Assembly (NCBI GenBank): GCA_963715565.1
Contig: OY970256.1
Coordinates: 5,270,001-5,334,000 of the forward strand
Origin: JACVRN01 sp963715565
GTDB lineage: Bacteria > Acidobacteriota > Blastocatellia > Pyrinomonadales > Pyrinomonadaceae
Reading direction: 5' to 3'
Length of the DNA stretch: 64,000 nt
A program made the position numbers and the translations under genes. Of the stretch, positions 42,771-51,780 are shown in pieces (position 1 is the stretch's first letter; each line of letters opens with the position of its first letter). The notes below the pieces were generated by a model that saw only the letters and a list, made by a program, of their open reading frames with translations, did no database searches and was not told the DNA's origin.

Positions 42771-43172
42771 ATGGAACCTCACAAAAGGCGTATCTTCTGC
42801 GTTGACGACGAGGTGGATACTTGTTCTATGATCCGCTCGCTGCTCGCCCTGGTCCAGTGCCACGTCGAGGCCGCACACACTTTCGGTCAGGCGTGGCAGC
42901 GCATACAGGCTGAGCCCTTCGACCTGTATCTGCTCGACAACTGGTTGCCGGGCGGCTCCGGCGTGGAGCTATGCAGAAAGATTCGAGCGGTGGATAAAGA
43001 GACTCCCATCATCTTTTATACGGGCGCGGCGTATGACTCCGACCGGCAGGAGGCGATGGCTGCGGGAGCGCAGGTCTACCTGGTGAAGCCTTCCGACATT
43101 GATAAGCTGGTGGAAGTCGTGAGACAACTGCTTGGGCTCTCAACCGAAAGAACGCAGCCCCTTAAGACCTGA
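42771..43172 (+). CDS. Single-domain response regulator under sigma-54 control
   Basis: From the ATG at 42771 the protein is a 133-aa receiver: FCVDDEVDTCSM gives the acidic pocket, LYLLDNWLPGGSG the phospho-Asp, IIFYTGAA the switch Thr, and VYLVKPSD the Lys. In-frame codons extend upstream to 42525, but that region holds the sigma-54 promoter and leader hairpins, so the short form is preferred. It has no output domain and ends with a short polar tail. No kinase is adjacent. The gene lies about 174 nt downstream of the predicted transcription start. Confidence 0.88.
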   Translation: MEPHKRRIFCVDDEVDTCSMIRSLLALVQCHVEAAHTFGQAWQRIQAEPFDLYLLDNWLPGGSGVELCRKIRAVDKETPIIFYTGAAYDSDRQEAMAAGAQVYLVKPSDIDKLVEVVRQLLGLSTERTQPLKT

Positions 43173-43222
43173 AATTATCTAAGTAGGAAAAGAGTTCTTT
43201 CTGTCTGTGAGGAGCGACGGCC

Positions 43223-44194
43223 ATGAAAGTTACGCTCGATTTGGATAAGCTGCTCCGCGAAGGTCAGATTAATCAGGAAGAGTACGAGCGTCTGAAGCGT
43301 TTGTCGTCCGAAGACACGGCTTCGCTGGCGCTTAATATCCTCATAGCGTTTGGCGTCATCGCCGTCGCAGGGGGCGCTATAGCGCTGCTTGCGTCTCCCG
43401 CCTCGGCCATCTCTTTAGGGTTGATTCTCTCGGCAGCAGGGATTTATCTGGGGCTTGCGTTTGCCAAGCGTTGGAGCATGCTCGGCACGATCATGCTCTT
43501 AATCGGAGCCTTGATGACGGCTGCCGGAATCCTCGCCTACACTGAGGCAAGCGTCGAAGGGTTTCTTATCGTCACAGTCCTTTACATCGTGGCTGCCCTG
43601 ATTGCAAAGAGCGGGTTGCTGGCGGCGCTTTCTGTTTTCTCGCTATCGGCGATGGCGGGTGCTTGGACCGCTTACGGGCACGCGATGTATATAGTGGCGA
43701 TTGAGCAGCCGACCATCTCCATCGTGCTCTTTGGCACGTTGAGCCTCGCCGCGTATCTCACAAGCCTGCGCCTGCCGCCGGACTACGCGCGTCTCGCCGT
43801 CATCTTTTCACGAACGTCGCTCTTTATGGTGAACCTTGGATTCTGGATCGGCTCGCTGTGGGGCGACACTTTGTCCAGAGCCTCTCGCGATTTTTTTACG
43901 AGCGAGCCTAGAAGGGTCTTGATACCGGACTGGGCCTTTGCAGTGGGGTGGGCCGTGGCTTTGATTGCGGTCGGCGTGTGGGCTGCGAGCCGGAACAAGA
44001 GGTGGGTCGTGAACCTCGTAGCCACCTTCGCGGCCATACACTTTTACACGCAGTGGTTCGAACGCCTGGGGGCTTCGCCCGCGACGATTTTGATTGCCGG
44101 TTTAGTCACGATTGCAATCGCGTTCGGAATCTACCAGTACAATCAATCGGCGCAGGCGCGGGCGCGCGACAGGATGGACGCAGAGCCAGCCTGA
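43223..44194 (+). CDS. DUF2157-like polytopic membrane protein
   Basis: This 323-aa protein has a short cytoplasmic N-terminus (MKVTLDLDKLLREGQINQEE) and then about nine transmembrane helices (from residue 33 to about 305). The N-terminal L-x-x-G-x-I-x-x-E-E-Y motif before the membrane region is typical of DUF2157-type proteins. Function is unknown. GAGGAG lies about 9 bp before the ATG. It starts 50 bp after the response regulator gene and may be read from the same sigma-54 promoter. Confidence 0.75.
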   Translation: MKVTLDLDKLLREGQINQEEYERLKRLSSEDTASLALNILIAFGVIAVAGGAIALLASPASAISLGLILSAAGIYLGLAFAKRWSMLGTIMLLIGALMTAAGILAYTEASVEGFLIVTVLYIVAALIAKSGLLAALSVFSLSAMAGAWTAYGHAMYIVAIEQPTISIVLFGTLSLAAYLTSLRLPPDYARLAVIFSRTSLFMVNLGFWIGSLWGDTLSRASRDFFTSEPRRVLIPDWAFAVGWAVALIAVGVWAASRNKRWVVNLVATFAAIHFYTQWFERLGASPATILIAGLVTIAIAFGIYQYNQSAQARARDRMDAEPA

Positions 44195-44255
44195 CCCGTG
44201 CCGTCTTTTGAGCGAGCAGAGATGTATTTGTTTTCGCGCTTAGGGTAGAGAGCTT

Positions 44256-44750
44256 TTACGCGGCGGTGGTGGCTTGCGCGGCGCGCGTGTAAAGACGCAG
44301 TAGAAAATGTTGACCGGGCGCGTTCGGGGCTTCCACCCTGAGGCCCACGCGTCCGTCCGGCCCTATGTGAACCAGGGTCGCACGCAGGGGGATGATGCCG
44401 GAGTCTGCGACCAAGGTCACCCAGAGCCTGTCGCCGATGGTTGCCATCTCAAGGGAGAGGCCGCGCAGTGCGAGCCCGAGCCCGCTAAAATCCGCTATTT
44501 CAGCCAGCCCCAGCGTCTCGCGCCGCGTCTGGTTCTCCACGGCTGCCCAGACCTTGATGGTCGGTCGGACGCGCGGCAGTGCGCGCCTGTCTATCAAACT
44601 AAATGCCGATTCGTTGAGAAAGTCTTCCACTTTCCACGTCACCCCGCAGCTCAGTTTTCCTTCTGCCTCTATATACAACCAATGGTCGCCGGATTCCCGT
44701 GAGAGCCGTCCTAAAAAAAGTTTGCCGTCTGTCCAATAGCGGACGGACAA
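44256..44750 (-). CDS. PilZ-like domain protein
   Basis: The frame of 164 aa begins at a TTG at 44750; no ATG or GTG lies between it and an upstream stop, so the start is uncertain. The C-terminal part reads IDRRALPRVRPTIKVWAAV with an RxxxR element. It continues with LGLAEIADFSGLGLALRGL, the xDxSxxG PilZ block, so c-di-GMP binding is plausible. The N-terminal 60 residues (RYWTDGKLFLGRLSRESGDHW) resemble the YcgR-like N-domain in part. It faces the membrane protein gene convergently. Confidence 0.7.
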   Translation of the reverse strand: MSVRYWTDGKLFLGRLSRESGDHWLYIEAEGKLSCGVTWKVEDFLNESAFSLIDRRALPRVRPTIKVWAAVENQTRRETLGLAEIADFSGLGLALRGLSLEMATIGDRLWVTLVADSGIIPLRATLVHIGPDGRVGLRVEAPNAPGQHFLLRLYTRAAQATTAA

Positions 44751-44810
44751 AGGGCGCGCCCTGCACTAACGTTCCCCTCACTACGACCTGTAAAACCACC
44801 TCGCAGGGAG

Positions 44811-44861
44811 AGAGCGGTGGGTTGATTTTGCCAACAACCTGCCGCTCTTGCTTTTCTTTTT
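44811..44861 (+). terminator. Terminator-like hairpin, rightward
   Basis: AGAGCGG (44811) and CCGCTCT (44842), with paired GGTTG/CAACC inside, are followed by TGCTTTTCTTTTT. It may stop read-through from the membrane protein gene, or end an unseen small RNA. The flanking 44751-44969 contains no gene I can support. Confidence 0.5.
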
Positions 44862-44969
44862 CAAGACCACTAAAACGCGCTTCGGTAAGAAAGTGTACCG
44901 ACGCCGCCAGCTTTATAGACTAAATTGCCCGTAATCTGTCGCTAGTACAAATTGACCTCCTATCATTTG

Positions 44970-45007
44970 GAGCGGTGAGCTTTGATGCGGTTCACCGCTC
45001 ATTTTTT
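44970..45007 (+). terminator. Rho-independent terminator, rightward, without an obvious gene
   Basis: GAGCGGTGA (44970-44978) and TCACCGCTC (44992-45000) form a perfect 9-bp stem followed by ATTTTTTATT. No rightward gene ends nearby, so it may end a small RNA or a long untranslated tail. Confidence 0.6.
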
Positions 45008-45079
45008 ATTGCGGAATGCGGATTAAAAGACAAAATCTTTGTCTCTTCAATCCGAAATCCGAAATCCGCATTCCGCAAT
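45008..45079. repeat. Inverted repeat, GCGGAATGCGGATT word family
   Basis: Arms 45008-45024 and 45063-45079 are perfect 17-bp complements. The right arm is preceded by an extra AATCCGAAATCCGA word. An inner hairpin, AGACAAA/TTTGTCT, lies in the loop. It belongs to the same family as 23612 and 24950. Confidence 0.8.
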
Positions 45080-45296
45080 CTCATCTCTCGCGCCTTGAAC
45101 AAACCCTGTCGCAACGCGATAATGCCCCGGTCACCCGGCGACTGGAAGAAGTCCTTCTGTTACCTCATAAATTTATCAGCGTTCTGGAAAAAGCTCCCTC
45201 AGGGAAAATTTTTTCAAGTCCCGGCGTGTGATAGCCGCCCCACGGAGCGTCTTGATAGTGTAACGACCACACGGATTTTTTTTGAGCGAGCCCGTG
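45080..45296. other. Leader of the sigma-anti-sigma fusion gene
   Basis: No gene or repeat is visible. A T8 run at 45276-45283 directly precedes the weak GAGCGAG box. I see no clear promoter. Confidence 0.3.
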
Positions 45297-48200
45297 ATGT
45301 TGAGCCCTCGTAAAATCGCCCGCAACCATGAAGACGTCTTTATAGAGCACTATCAATGGCTGCTCTCGTGGGCACTGCGTCTGGCCGAGGGGGACCGCGC
45401 GTTGGCCGAAGACCTCGTGCAGGATGCCTTTGTACATTTCACGCTCGCACGGCCCGACCTACGCTCCATACATAACCTTGAAGGATACCTGTACAGCATG
45501 TTGCGCAATCTACACCTGTCGCAGCAGCGCCGCGCGACCCGCAATCGTCTACAGCAGCTCTCCGTCTTTGAATACGACACGATCGAAGCGGGGCTTATGC
45601 GCGTAGGCTGTTCGGTCGAGCGGCTGCAAGTGCAAGACGAGCTGCGCCGCGTCTGCCACTACGCCTCCCTGCGCAAAGAGACGGCGCGCGCCGCGAGCCT
45701 TCTCATACTGCGTTTCTTTCATGGTTACTATCCGAGCGAGATAGCGCAAATCGCACGCACCAACCGGCGAGCCGTGGACGAGCGCCTGCGCATCGCTCGC
45801 AACGAAGCACGCCTCTACATCACGGACCCGGGCCGCCTCAAATTCATCAACGATGCTTCCTTTAACCAGCCTCCTGTCGCAAGAGACGTGCGCGCGCGCG
45901 ACGAATTTTTAACCGAGCTGCGCGAGATGATCTTCCGCTCGCGACACGGCGCGTGTCTTTCCAGGGAGCGGCTCGAAGGGATTTACAAGAGCGATAACGA
46001 GTCTCAAATCTCCGGTCAATATCTGGCCCACATCGTGAGCTGTCCCGATTGTCTGGACAGGGTGAACCGCCTGCTCAATCTTCCAAATCTGAATGACCGT
46101 CACCCGACCGATACGCTGGGCAAAGATTCTACGGGCGGCGCTGGTGGCAGAACGGGCGCAAATTCGGGCGGCGACGGCGCAGGCTCGGGCGGCACGTCCG
46201 ACCTCTTGCAGAAATACCGCCGGAGCGCCAGGGAAATTTTCGAGCACCGCCCGCAGGAGCTTTATTTTCTGATTAACGGTTTCATCCTTGGCTCGCAAAC
46301 CATCAACTCCGAGTGGAGCGAGCAGACGCTGGACATTAATCTTTCGGAGCGTATCGCTTTTGTCGAAGTCTTTAGCGAGCGCGACACGCGCCTGCATTTC
46401 TTCCCGGTTGAGCCTCCGCCCGAAGGTGAAGCGAAACAACCTACGCGCGTCGAGCTGAGCGACGGTCGCTCGCTCGATTTGACCTTGAGCTTTAACAACG
46501 CTTGGCCGACGCTGCATGCCGTTTATCATGACCCGCTCATGACGTACGCGCACGCCACCGACGAGGAGCAAGCGTTGGAAGAGGCGCGCGCGTTTCATGA
46601 GACGAATGATGAAAATCACGCTCAAGCTGAAACGGTCGCGGGCGGCTTTCAGGAAAGCGGTTTTCTCAAAACGGGCAGGCGCCTTGCGAGCTTTCTGTCC
46701 GGCGCGCGTGGGTTCTGGCTGCGGCCCGGATTAATCACGGCGCTGCTGGCAATCGTTCTCGTTTCGATGCTCGTGCTTGTCAAGATGCGCGCGCCCGTGG
46801 AAGGCGCGGCTGAGCTGCTACGTCTCTCGGCGGCTGCCGAAGCGAAGCTCGCCGCTAACGCGGATATAGTGCTTCATCGAAAGATGAGCTTTGAGGAGCG
46901 CCGGGGGGGAACAAAAGAACTGGTCGCGAGTTATCGCCTGGACGTGTGGCAGAGCGCGGCCAGAGAATTGACTGTGCGCCGTGTCTATGACGCCGAAGGG
47001 AATCTGGTCGCAGGCGAATGGACGCGCACGGACGGCGCGAGCATCGTTTACAGCCACGCAAGCTCGCCGCAGCAACGCACAGCACCGGGCCTTGTCTCGA
47101 AGGCTATCCTTGAGACGGGTGAAATCTGGCGTCTTGATGCTTCGGCTGCGAGCTTCGGCGCGCTCTGCGAGCGTGTGGATGCCATCAAGGTAGAGGAGCG
47201 CGGCGGCGTTTACGTTCTCAGTTACGAGGCCGATGCGGCTAATGGCAAGCAGGCTTTACGCAATGCGACGCTCACGCTGCGCAAGGGAGACCTGCGCGCC
47301 ATAGGACAGACGCTCACCGTCGAGCGCGACGGAGAAGTGCGCGAATACCGATTCGGTGAAGAGTTATTTGAACGATTCCCGAAAGCGCACGTCGGGCACA
47401 CCGTCTTTCAACCCGAGCCAGTATTGCTTGGACCAAAGGGCGAAACGAAAGAGGGAAGCAATCTTCCGCAATCGCAGGCCGATGGGGGAAGCTCAACATC
47501 GTCTGCGCTTGAGTCGGCGAGCCTGACTGCTTCGCGTGAGCTGGAAATCGAAGTGAGCTACCTGCTCAACCGCGTGCGTGCAGACCTGGGCGAGCAGATT
47601 GCTTTGACGCGCACCGCAGGAGGACAACTGCGCGTCGAAGCGCTCGTCGAGACCGAGCGGCGCAAGGAAGAGATTCTGCGCGCCCTCGGGCCTGTTCTCA
47701 ATAACCGCGCCGTCTCGGTGCGCGTCAGCACCATAGACGAAGCGCTGAGCCGGAACACGAATCGTCGCGGGCAATCGGACGTGACCGAGCGCGAAGTGGA
47801 AATCCAGACCACGCGGATTCCTGCCGATGCCGAGCTTCGCCGCTATTTCAACGCCGCGGGCGGCGCGGCAGCAGACGTTGACGAAAAGATAAATCAATTC
47901 GCCAACCGCATGTTGAGCCGCTCCCGTCAGGCACGCGCGCACGCTTCGCAGCTACAGCGTCTCGCCGGAAGATTTTCGCCCGAAGAGATACGCTCGCTCG
48001 CGCCCGAAGCGCGCACTAAATGGCTCTCTATGATACGCGGTCATGCCGAGGGGTTGCGTCGTGAGCTGGCGCTCATGCGTCAGGACTTGCGCGCCGTCTT
48101 TGCGCCGAACGCGGGCGCGGATGCCACACGGGAAACAATCACCGAAGCGAATCTCGTGCAAGCCACCGCACGGCTGGCCCGTTTAAGCTCCAACGTTGAC

Positions 48201-48332
48201 GAAGCCGTGCGCTCGGCCTTCACACTGTCAGCGGATGGTCGCACGGCGGCAGCGATTAGAAACAAAGAATTCTGGCACACCCTGGCGACAGCCGAAGGGC
48301 TCGCCGCTTCGATTCAAGATGTTTATCGTTAG
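45297..48332 (+). CDS. ECF sigma factor fused to anti-sigma zinc motif, transmembrane helix and extracytoplasmic domain
   Basis: A TTG at 45282 opens the frame; the ATG at 45297, after GAGCGAG, is preferred (1011 aa). Numbered from the TTG, sigma region 2 is at about 17-90 (DLVQDAFVHF) and region 4 at about 125-182 (YYPSEIAQIARTNRRAVDERL). A zinc anti-sigma signature HxxxCxxC follows (His250, Cys254, Cys257 in AHIVSCPDC). Next come a Gly-rich linker (283-305), a cytoplasmic domain, a transmembrane helix at about 485-505 and about 510 residues outside the membrane with helical stretches. Sigma factor and anti-sigma factor are usually separate proteins, so release may need proteolysis. It lies 201 bp upstream of a TonB receptor gene, its likely target. 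The outer domain has no recognisable family. Confidence 0.8.
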   Translation: MLSPRKIARNHEDVFIEHYQWLLSWALRLAEGDRALAEDLVQDAFVHFTLARPDLRSIHNLEGYLYSMLRNLHLSQQRRATRNRLQQLSVFEYDTIEAGLMRVGCSVERLQVQDELRRVCHYASLRKETARAASLLILRFFHGYYPSEIAQIARTNRRAVDERLRIARNEARLYITDPGRLKFINDASFNQPPVARDVRARDEFLTELREMIFRSRHGACLSRERLEGIYKSDNESQISGQYLAHIVSCPDCLDRVNRLLNLPNLNDRHPTDTLGKDSTGGAGGRTGANSGGDGAGSGGTSDLLQKYRRSAREIFEHRPQELYFLINGFILGSQTINSEWSEQTLDINLSERIAFVEVFSERDTRLHFFPVEPPPEGEAKQPTRVELSDGRSLDLTLSFNNAWPTLHAVYHDPLMTYAHATDEEQALEEARAFHETNDENHAQAETVAGGFQESGFLKTGRRLASFLSGARGFWLRPGLITALLAIVLVSMLVLVKMRAPVEGAAELLRLSAAAEAKLAANADIVLHRKMSFEERRGGTKELVASYRLDVWQSAARELTVRRVYDAEGNLVAGEWTRTDGASIVYSHASSPQQRTAPGLVSKAILETGEIWRLDASAASFGALCERVDAIKVEERGGVYVLSYEADAANGKQALRNATLTLRKGDLRAIGQTLTVERDGEVREYRFGEELFERFPKAHVGHTVFQPEPVLLGPKGETKEGSNLPQSQADGGSSTSSALESASLTASRELEIEVSYLLNRVRADLGEQIALTRTAGGQLRVEALVETERRKEEILRALGPVLNNRAVSVRVSTIDEALSRNTNRRGQSDVTEREVEIQTTRIPADAELRRYFNAAGGAAADVDEKINQFANRMLSRSRQARAHASQLQRLAGRFSPEEIRSLAPEARTKWLSMIRGHAEGLRRELALMRQDLRAVFAPNAGADATRETITEANLVQATARLARLSSNVDEAVRSAFTLSADGRTAAAIRNKEFWHTLATAEGLAASIQDVYR

Positions 48333-48352
48333 AGCAGATTCATAAAGAAATT

Positions 48353-48497
48353 AACAGGGATGGACAGGATGAACAGGATAAAAGCAGTGCAAAAGTCAAA
48401 ATGCAAAATGATGAAGGAAAAGCTATTCTTTAATTCTGCATTTTGCACTTTGCATTTATCATTTGTTTTTATCCTGTCTATCCTGTCCATCCCTGTT
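48353..48497. repeat. Inverted repeat, ACAGGAT outer words, arms of two subtypes
   Basis: The left arm 48353-48383 has the GATGAACAGGAT variant. The right arm 48467-48497 has the GATAGACAGGAT variant, giving two mismatches. The loop carries TGCAAAAT words nearly identical to those at 287-431. It lies between the sigma fusion gene and the second receptor gene. Confidence 0.85.
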
Positions 48498-48533
48498 AGA
48501 TTCTTTTCTTAGTTAGGCGTTCTTAGGGAGCAA

Positions 48534-51500
48534 ATGCGTCAGATGATTGCCTCGCGTCAATCAAGAATCATAGCATTGCGGCGATTCATCGCGGTCGCCC
48601 TCGTGCTGGCGCTTGTCCTTTGCGCTGGAGTCTTGCCCTGCGTACAGGCGCAATCGGCAAGCGCTACGCTCTCTGGCACGGTGATAGACGAAGCGGGCAG
48701 CGTCGTCCCTTCGGCCAGCATCACCGTCTTCAACTTGAGCACCGCGCTTGAGCGACACGCGGCGACCAACACGGAGGGAGCTTTCGTCGTTCCGTTTCTA
48801 CCGCCCGGTCGCTACACCGTGATGGCGCAGCGCAACGGCTTCAGCACCGTCGAAGTCAGAGACGTTGTGTTGAGCACGGGCGATCAGCTCGCGCTGAAAA
48901 TCAAGCTCAAGGTCGGAGAGATTGGCGAGACGGTGACTATTATCGGCGACGCTTCGTTGATGCAGGAAGCAGCTTCGACCGGCACGGTCGTTAATCGCCA
49001 GTTCGTAGAGAATGTGCCGCTCAACGGGCGCAGCTTTCAATCGCTCTTTGAGTTAGCGCCGGGCACTGTGCTCACCAAATCGACTTTTAACGAGCAGGGG
49101 CAGTTTTCCGTCAACGGGCAGCGGGCCAACTCCAACTACTTTATGATTGACGGCGTGAGCGCCAACATAGGCGTGAGCGCGGGCAACACGCCCGGACAGG
49201 CGGCGGGAGGAAGCTTGCCCGCTTTGACGACGCTTGGCGGAACTAACAACCTCGTCTCGGTGGACGCGCTCGAAGAGTTTCGTATTCAGACCTCTACGTT
49301 CGCGCCGGAGTTCGGTCGCACGCCGGGCGCGCAGGTTTCAATCGTCACGCGCACAGGGACCAACGAGTTTCATGGAAAAGTTTTTGACTACATACGCAAC
49401 GGCGCGTTTGACGCCAACGACTTTTTCGCCAACGCGCGCGGCCTTCCGAAAGGCTCGCTTCGCCAGCACGATTTCGGCGGAGTTCTGGGCGGCCCGATTC
49501 TCAGGGACCGCGCGTTCTTCTTTTTCTCCTACGAAGGCTTGCGCCTGCGCCAGCCGCAGGTCGCGATAACGGAAGTGCCTTCGCTTTTTGTGCGCGACGT
49601 TGCCCCTCTGCAACTCAAACCTTATCTCAGAGCTTTCCCCACACCGAACGGCAGAGACTTCGGTAACGGCTTCGCGGAATTCGCCGCCAGCTACTCCGAC
49701 CCGTCGAGCTTGAACGCGACGAGCCTGCGCGTAGACATGCCTTTAAACGAAAGGATGATTTTTTTCGCGCGCTACAATTACGCGCCGTCCCGAACCGTCC
49801 AGCGCGGCGGCATCAGCTCGCCCGGCTTTAGTGGTCAGAGCCTGAACACACTCAATCGCACCGCGCTCAAGACACAAACGCTGACCTTTGGCGCAACCAC
49901 TGGTATCAACGCGAACATCATTAACGACCTGCGCGCGAACTGGAGCAATTCGAGCGGCTCGACCGCGCTCACTATGGATTCGTTCGGCGGCGCAGAGCTT
50001 CCGGCAGCGGGGCTTCTTTTCCCATCCTTTGCTTCGCCATCGGATTCCGCCTTTCAATTTATTTTACGCGGCGGGCTGAACTCGAATTTCGGCGCGGGCA
50101 AAATCGTCTCCAACAGCCAGCGACAATTCAACATCCTCGACACTCTCTCCATCATACGCGGCGCGCATCATGTAAAGCTCGGGCTCGATTATCGTCGCCT
50201 GACGCCGACCTATAACCCGCTCACCTACGCGCAGACGATTACCTTCGGCAGCAACGGGACGAACGGAGCCATTGCAGCAGCCGCGGGCAATCCCTTTCAA
50301 GTTCAAATCTCGGCGGAAGCGAACTCGCGCCGCCCTCTCTTCGTCAACTTCTCGGCCTTCGCGCAGGACACCTGGCGCGCCACACCGCAACTGACTTTTA
50401 CTTACGGGCTGCGCTGGGAAATCAATCCGCCGCCGACCGAGCGAGCGGGAAACGCGCCCTTTACCGTCAGCGGTTTTGATTTCACAAACCCTGACGTTAT
50501 CGCCAACGCCAACGCTTCCAATTCGCTAGTGCTCTCGCTTGCGCCGCGCGGCACGCCGCTCTGGGAGACGACATACAGCAACTTTGCGCCGCGCGTCGGC
50601 GCGTCCTATCGCTTGTCGCAAACACGGGGGACGACCGTGCGCGGAGGCATTGGCATCTTTTACGACCTGGGCCACGGTCAGGCCGGGAGCGCCTTCGGCA
50701 GCGTCTTTCCCTTCGCGAAAACAAGGACGCTCGCGAACGTCACGTTGCCGCTCGCGCCCGATTTGGCGACGCCGCCCGAGCTGGATTTACAGCCGCCCTT
50801 CGGAACGATTTACACGTTTGACCCGAAGCTCAAACTGCCCTACACAGTGCAGTGGAACGCGGCGCTTGAGCAATCGCTCGGCACAGAGCAGATTATCTCC
50901 GTCGCTTACGTCGCGGCTGCCGGTCGCCGCCTGCTGCGCGAGACGGCCCTGGTCAATCCTTCTCCGCTCTTTACGGTCGTGCGCGTGATTACCAACACCG
51001 CACGCTCCGACTATCACGCTCTACAGCTTCAATTTCAGCGTCGCTTATCGAGAGGCTTGCAGGCGCAGGTCGCATACACCTGGTCGCATTCGATTGATGA
51101 CGATTCGGATGATTCATCGAGCAATCTTTTTCGCGGCATCAACATCGGCCAGGAACGCGGCTCGTCAAATTTCGACGTGCGCCACTCGTGGACAGCCGCC
51201 GCGACCTATAACCTCCCGCCCGCGTTCGAGAATCGTCGCGGCCTCCCGCGCACGCTCTTTCGCGACTGGGCCGTGGACGGCATCTTTCGCGCGCGCACCG
51301 CCACGCCCGTCAACGTGCTCCTCAGAACAGGTTTGATTGTCGGAGATTTAGTCGAAGCGCGTCGTCCGGATTTAATCAACGGTGTTCCGCTCTACATAGA
51401 AGACCCAACTGCTGCGGGCGGACGTCGCATCAACCGCGACGCTTTTCTAATTCCGGTAGGCCGTCAGGGAAACCTCGCGCGCAACGCCCTGCGCGGGTTC

Positions 51501-51767
51501 TCGTTCTCGCAGCTAGATGTAGCCGTGCGCCGCGAGATTAATTTTTCGGAAAACATGAACGTGCAGTTGCGCGCAGAATTTTTCAACGTCCTCAACCATC
51601 CGAACTTTGGAGACCCTGTGAATGATTTGGGCAGCAACCTGTTCGGGCAATCAATTCAAATGTTGGGGAGAAGTCTGGGGACGGGCGGCGTCAACGGCGG
51701 CCTGAGCCCGCTTTATCAGGTCGGCGGGCCGCGCTCCGTGCAGCTCGCCGTGAAGTTGCAGTTTTAA
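48534..51767 (+). CDS. Oar-like TonB-dependent receptor with carboxypeptidase regulatory domain
   Basis: This 1077-aa protein has a signal peptide (about 1-40, ending CVQAQ). A carboxypeptidase-regulatory domain at about 42-125 contains GTVIDEAGSVVPSASITVFN. A plug-like region at about 145-270 contains VENVPLNGRSFQSLFELAPG. A beta-barrel follows to the C-terminal QLAVKLQF. AGGGAG lies a few bases before the ATG. It is separated by 13 bp from the PD40/DUF4214 gene, so the two are likely co-transcribed. The upstream gene is a membrane-tethered sigma factor, as in many surface-signalling systems. The substrate is unknown. Confidence 0.9.
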   Translation: MRQMIASRQSRIIALRRFIAVALVLALVLCAGVLPCVQAQSASATLSGTVIDEAGSVVPSASITVFNLSTALERHAATNTEGAFVVPFLPPGRYTVMAQRNGFSTVEVRDVVLSTGDQLALKIKLKVGEIGETVTIIGDASLMQEAASTGTVVNRQFVENVPLNGRSFQSLFELAPGTVLTKSTFNEQGQFSVNGQRANSNYFMIDGVSANIGVSAGNTPGQAAGGSLPALTTLGGTNNLVSVDALEEFRIQTSTFAPEFGRTPGAQVSIVTRTGTNEFHGKVFDYIRNGAFDANDFFANARGLPKGSLRQHDFGGVLGGPILRDRAFFFFSYEGLRLRQPQVAITEVPSLFVRDVAPLQLKPYLRAFPTPNGRDFGNGFAEFAASYSDPSSLNATSLRVDMPLNERMIFFARYNYAPSRTVQRGGISSPGFSGQSLNTLNRTALKTQTLTFGATTGINANIINDLRANWSNSSGSTALTMDSFGGAELPAAGLLFPSFASPSDSAFQFILRGGLNSNFGAGKIVSNSQRQFNILDTLSIIRGAHHVKLGLDYRRLTPTYNPLTYAQTITFGSNGTNGAIAAAAGNPFQVQISAEANSRRPLFVNFSAFAQDTWRATPQLTFTYGLRWEINPPPTERAGNAPFTVSGFDFTNPDVIANANASNSLVLSLAPRGTPLWETTYSNFAPRVGASYRLSQTRGTTVRGGIGIFYDLGHGQAGSAFGSVFPFAKTRTLANVTLPLAPDLATPPELDLQPPFGTIYTFDPKLKLPYTVQWNAALEQSLGTEQIISVAYVAAAGRRLLRETALVNPSPLFTVVRVITNTARSDYHALQLQFQRRLSRGLQAQVAYTWSHSIDDDSDDSSSNLFRGINIGQERGSSNFDVRHSWTAAATYNLPPAFENRRGLPRTLFRDWAVDGIFRARTATPVNVLLRTGLIVGDLVEARRPDLINGVPLYIEDPTAAGGRRINRDAFLIPVGRQGNLARNALRGFSFSQLDVAVRREINFSENMNVQLRAEFFNVLNHPNFGDPVNDLGSNLFGQSIQMLGRSLGTGGVNGGLSPLYQVGGPRSVQLAVKLQF

Positions 51768-51780
51768 GTGAGGAGTAATC

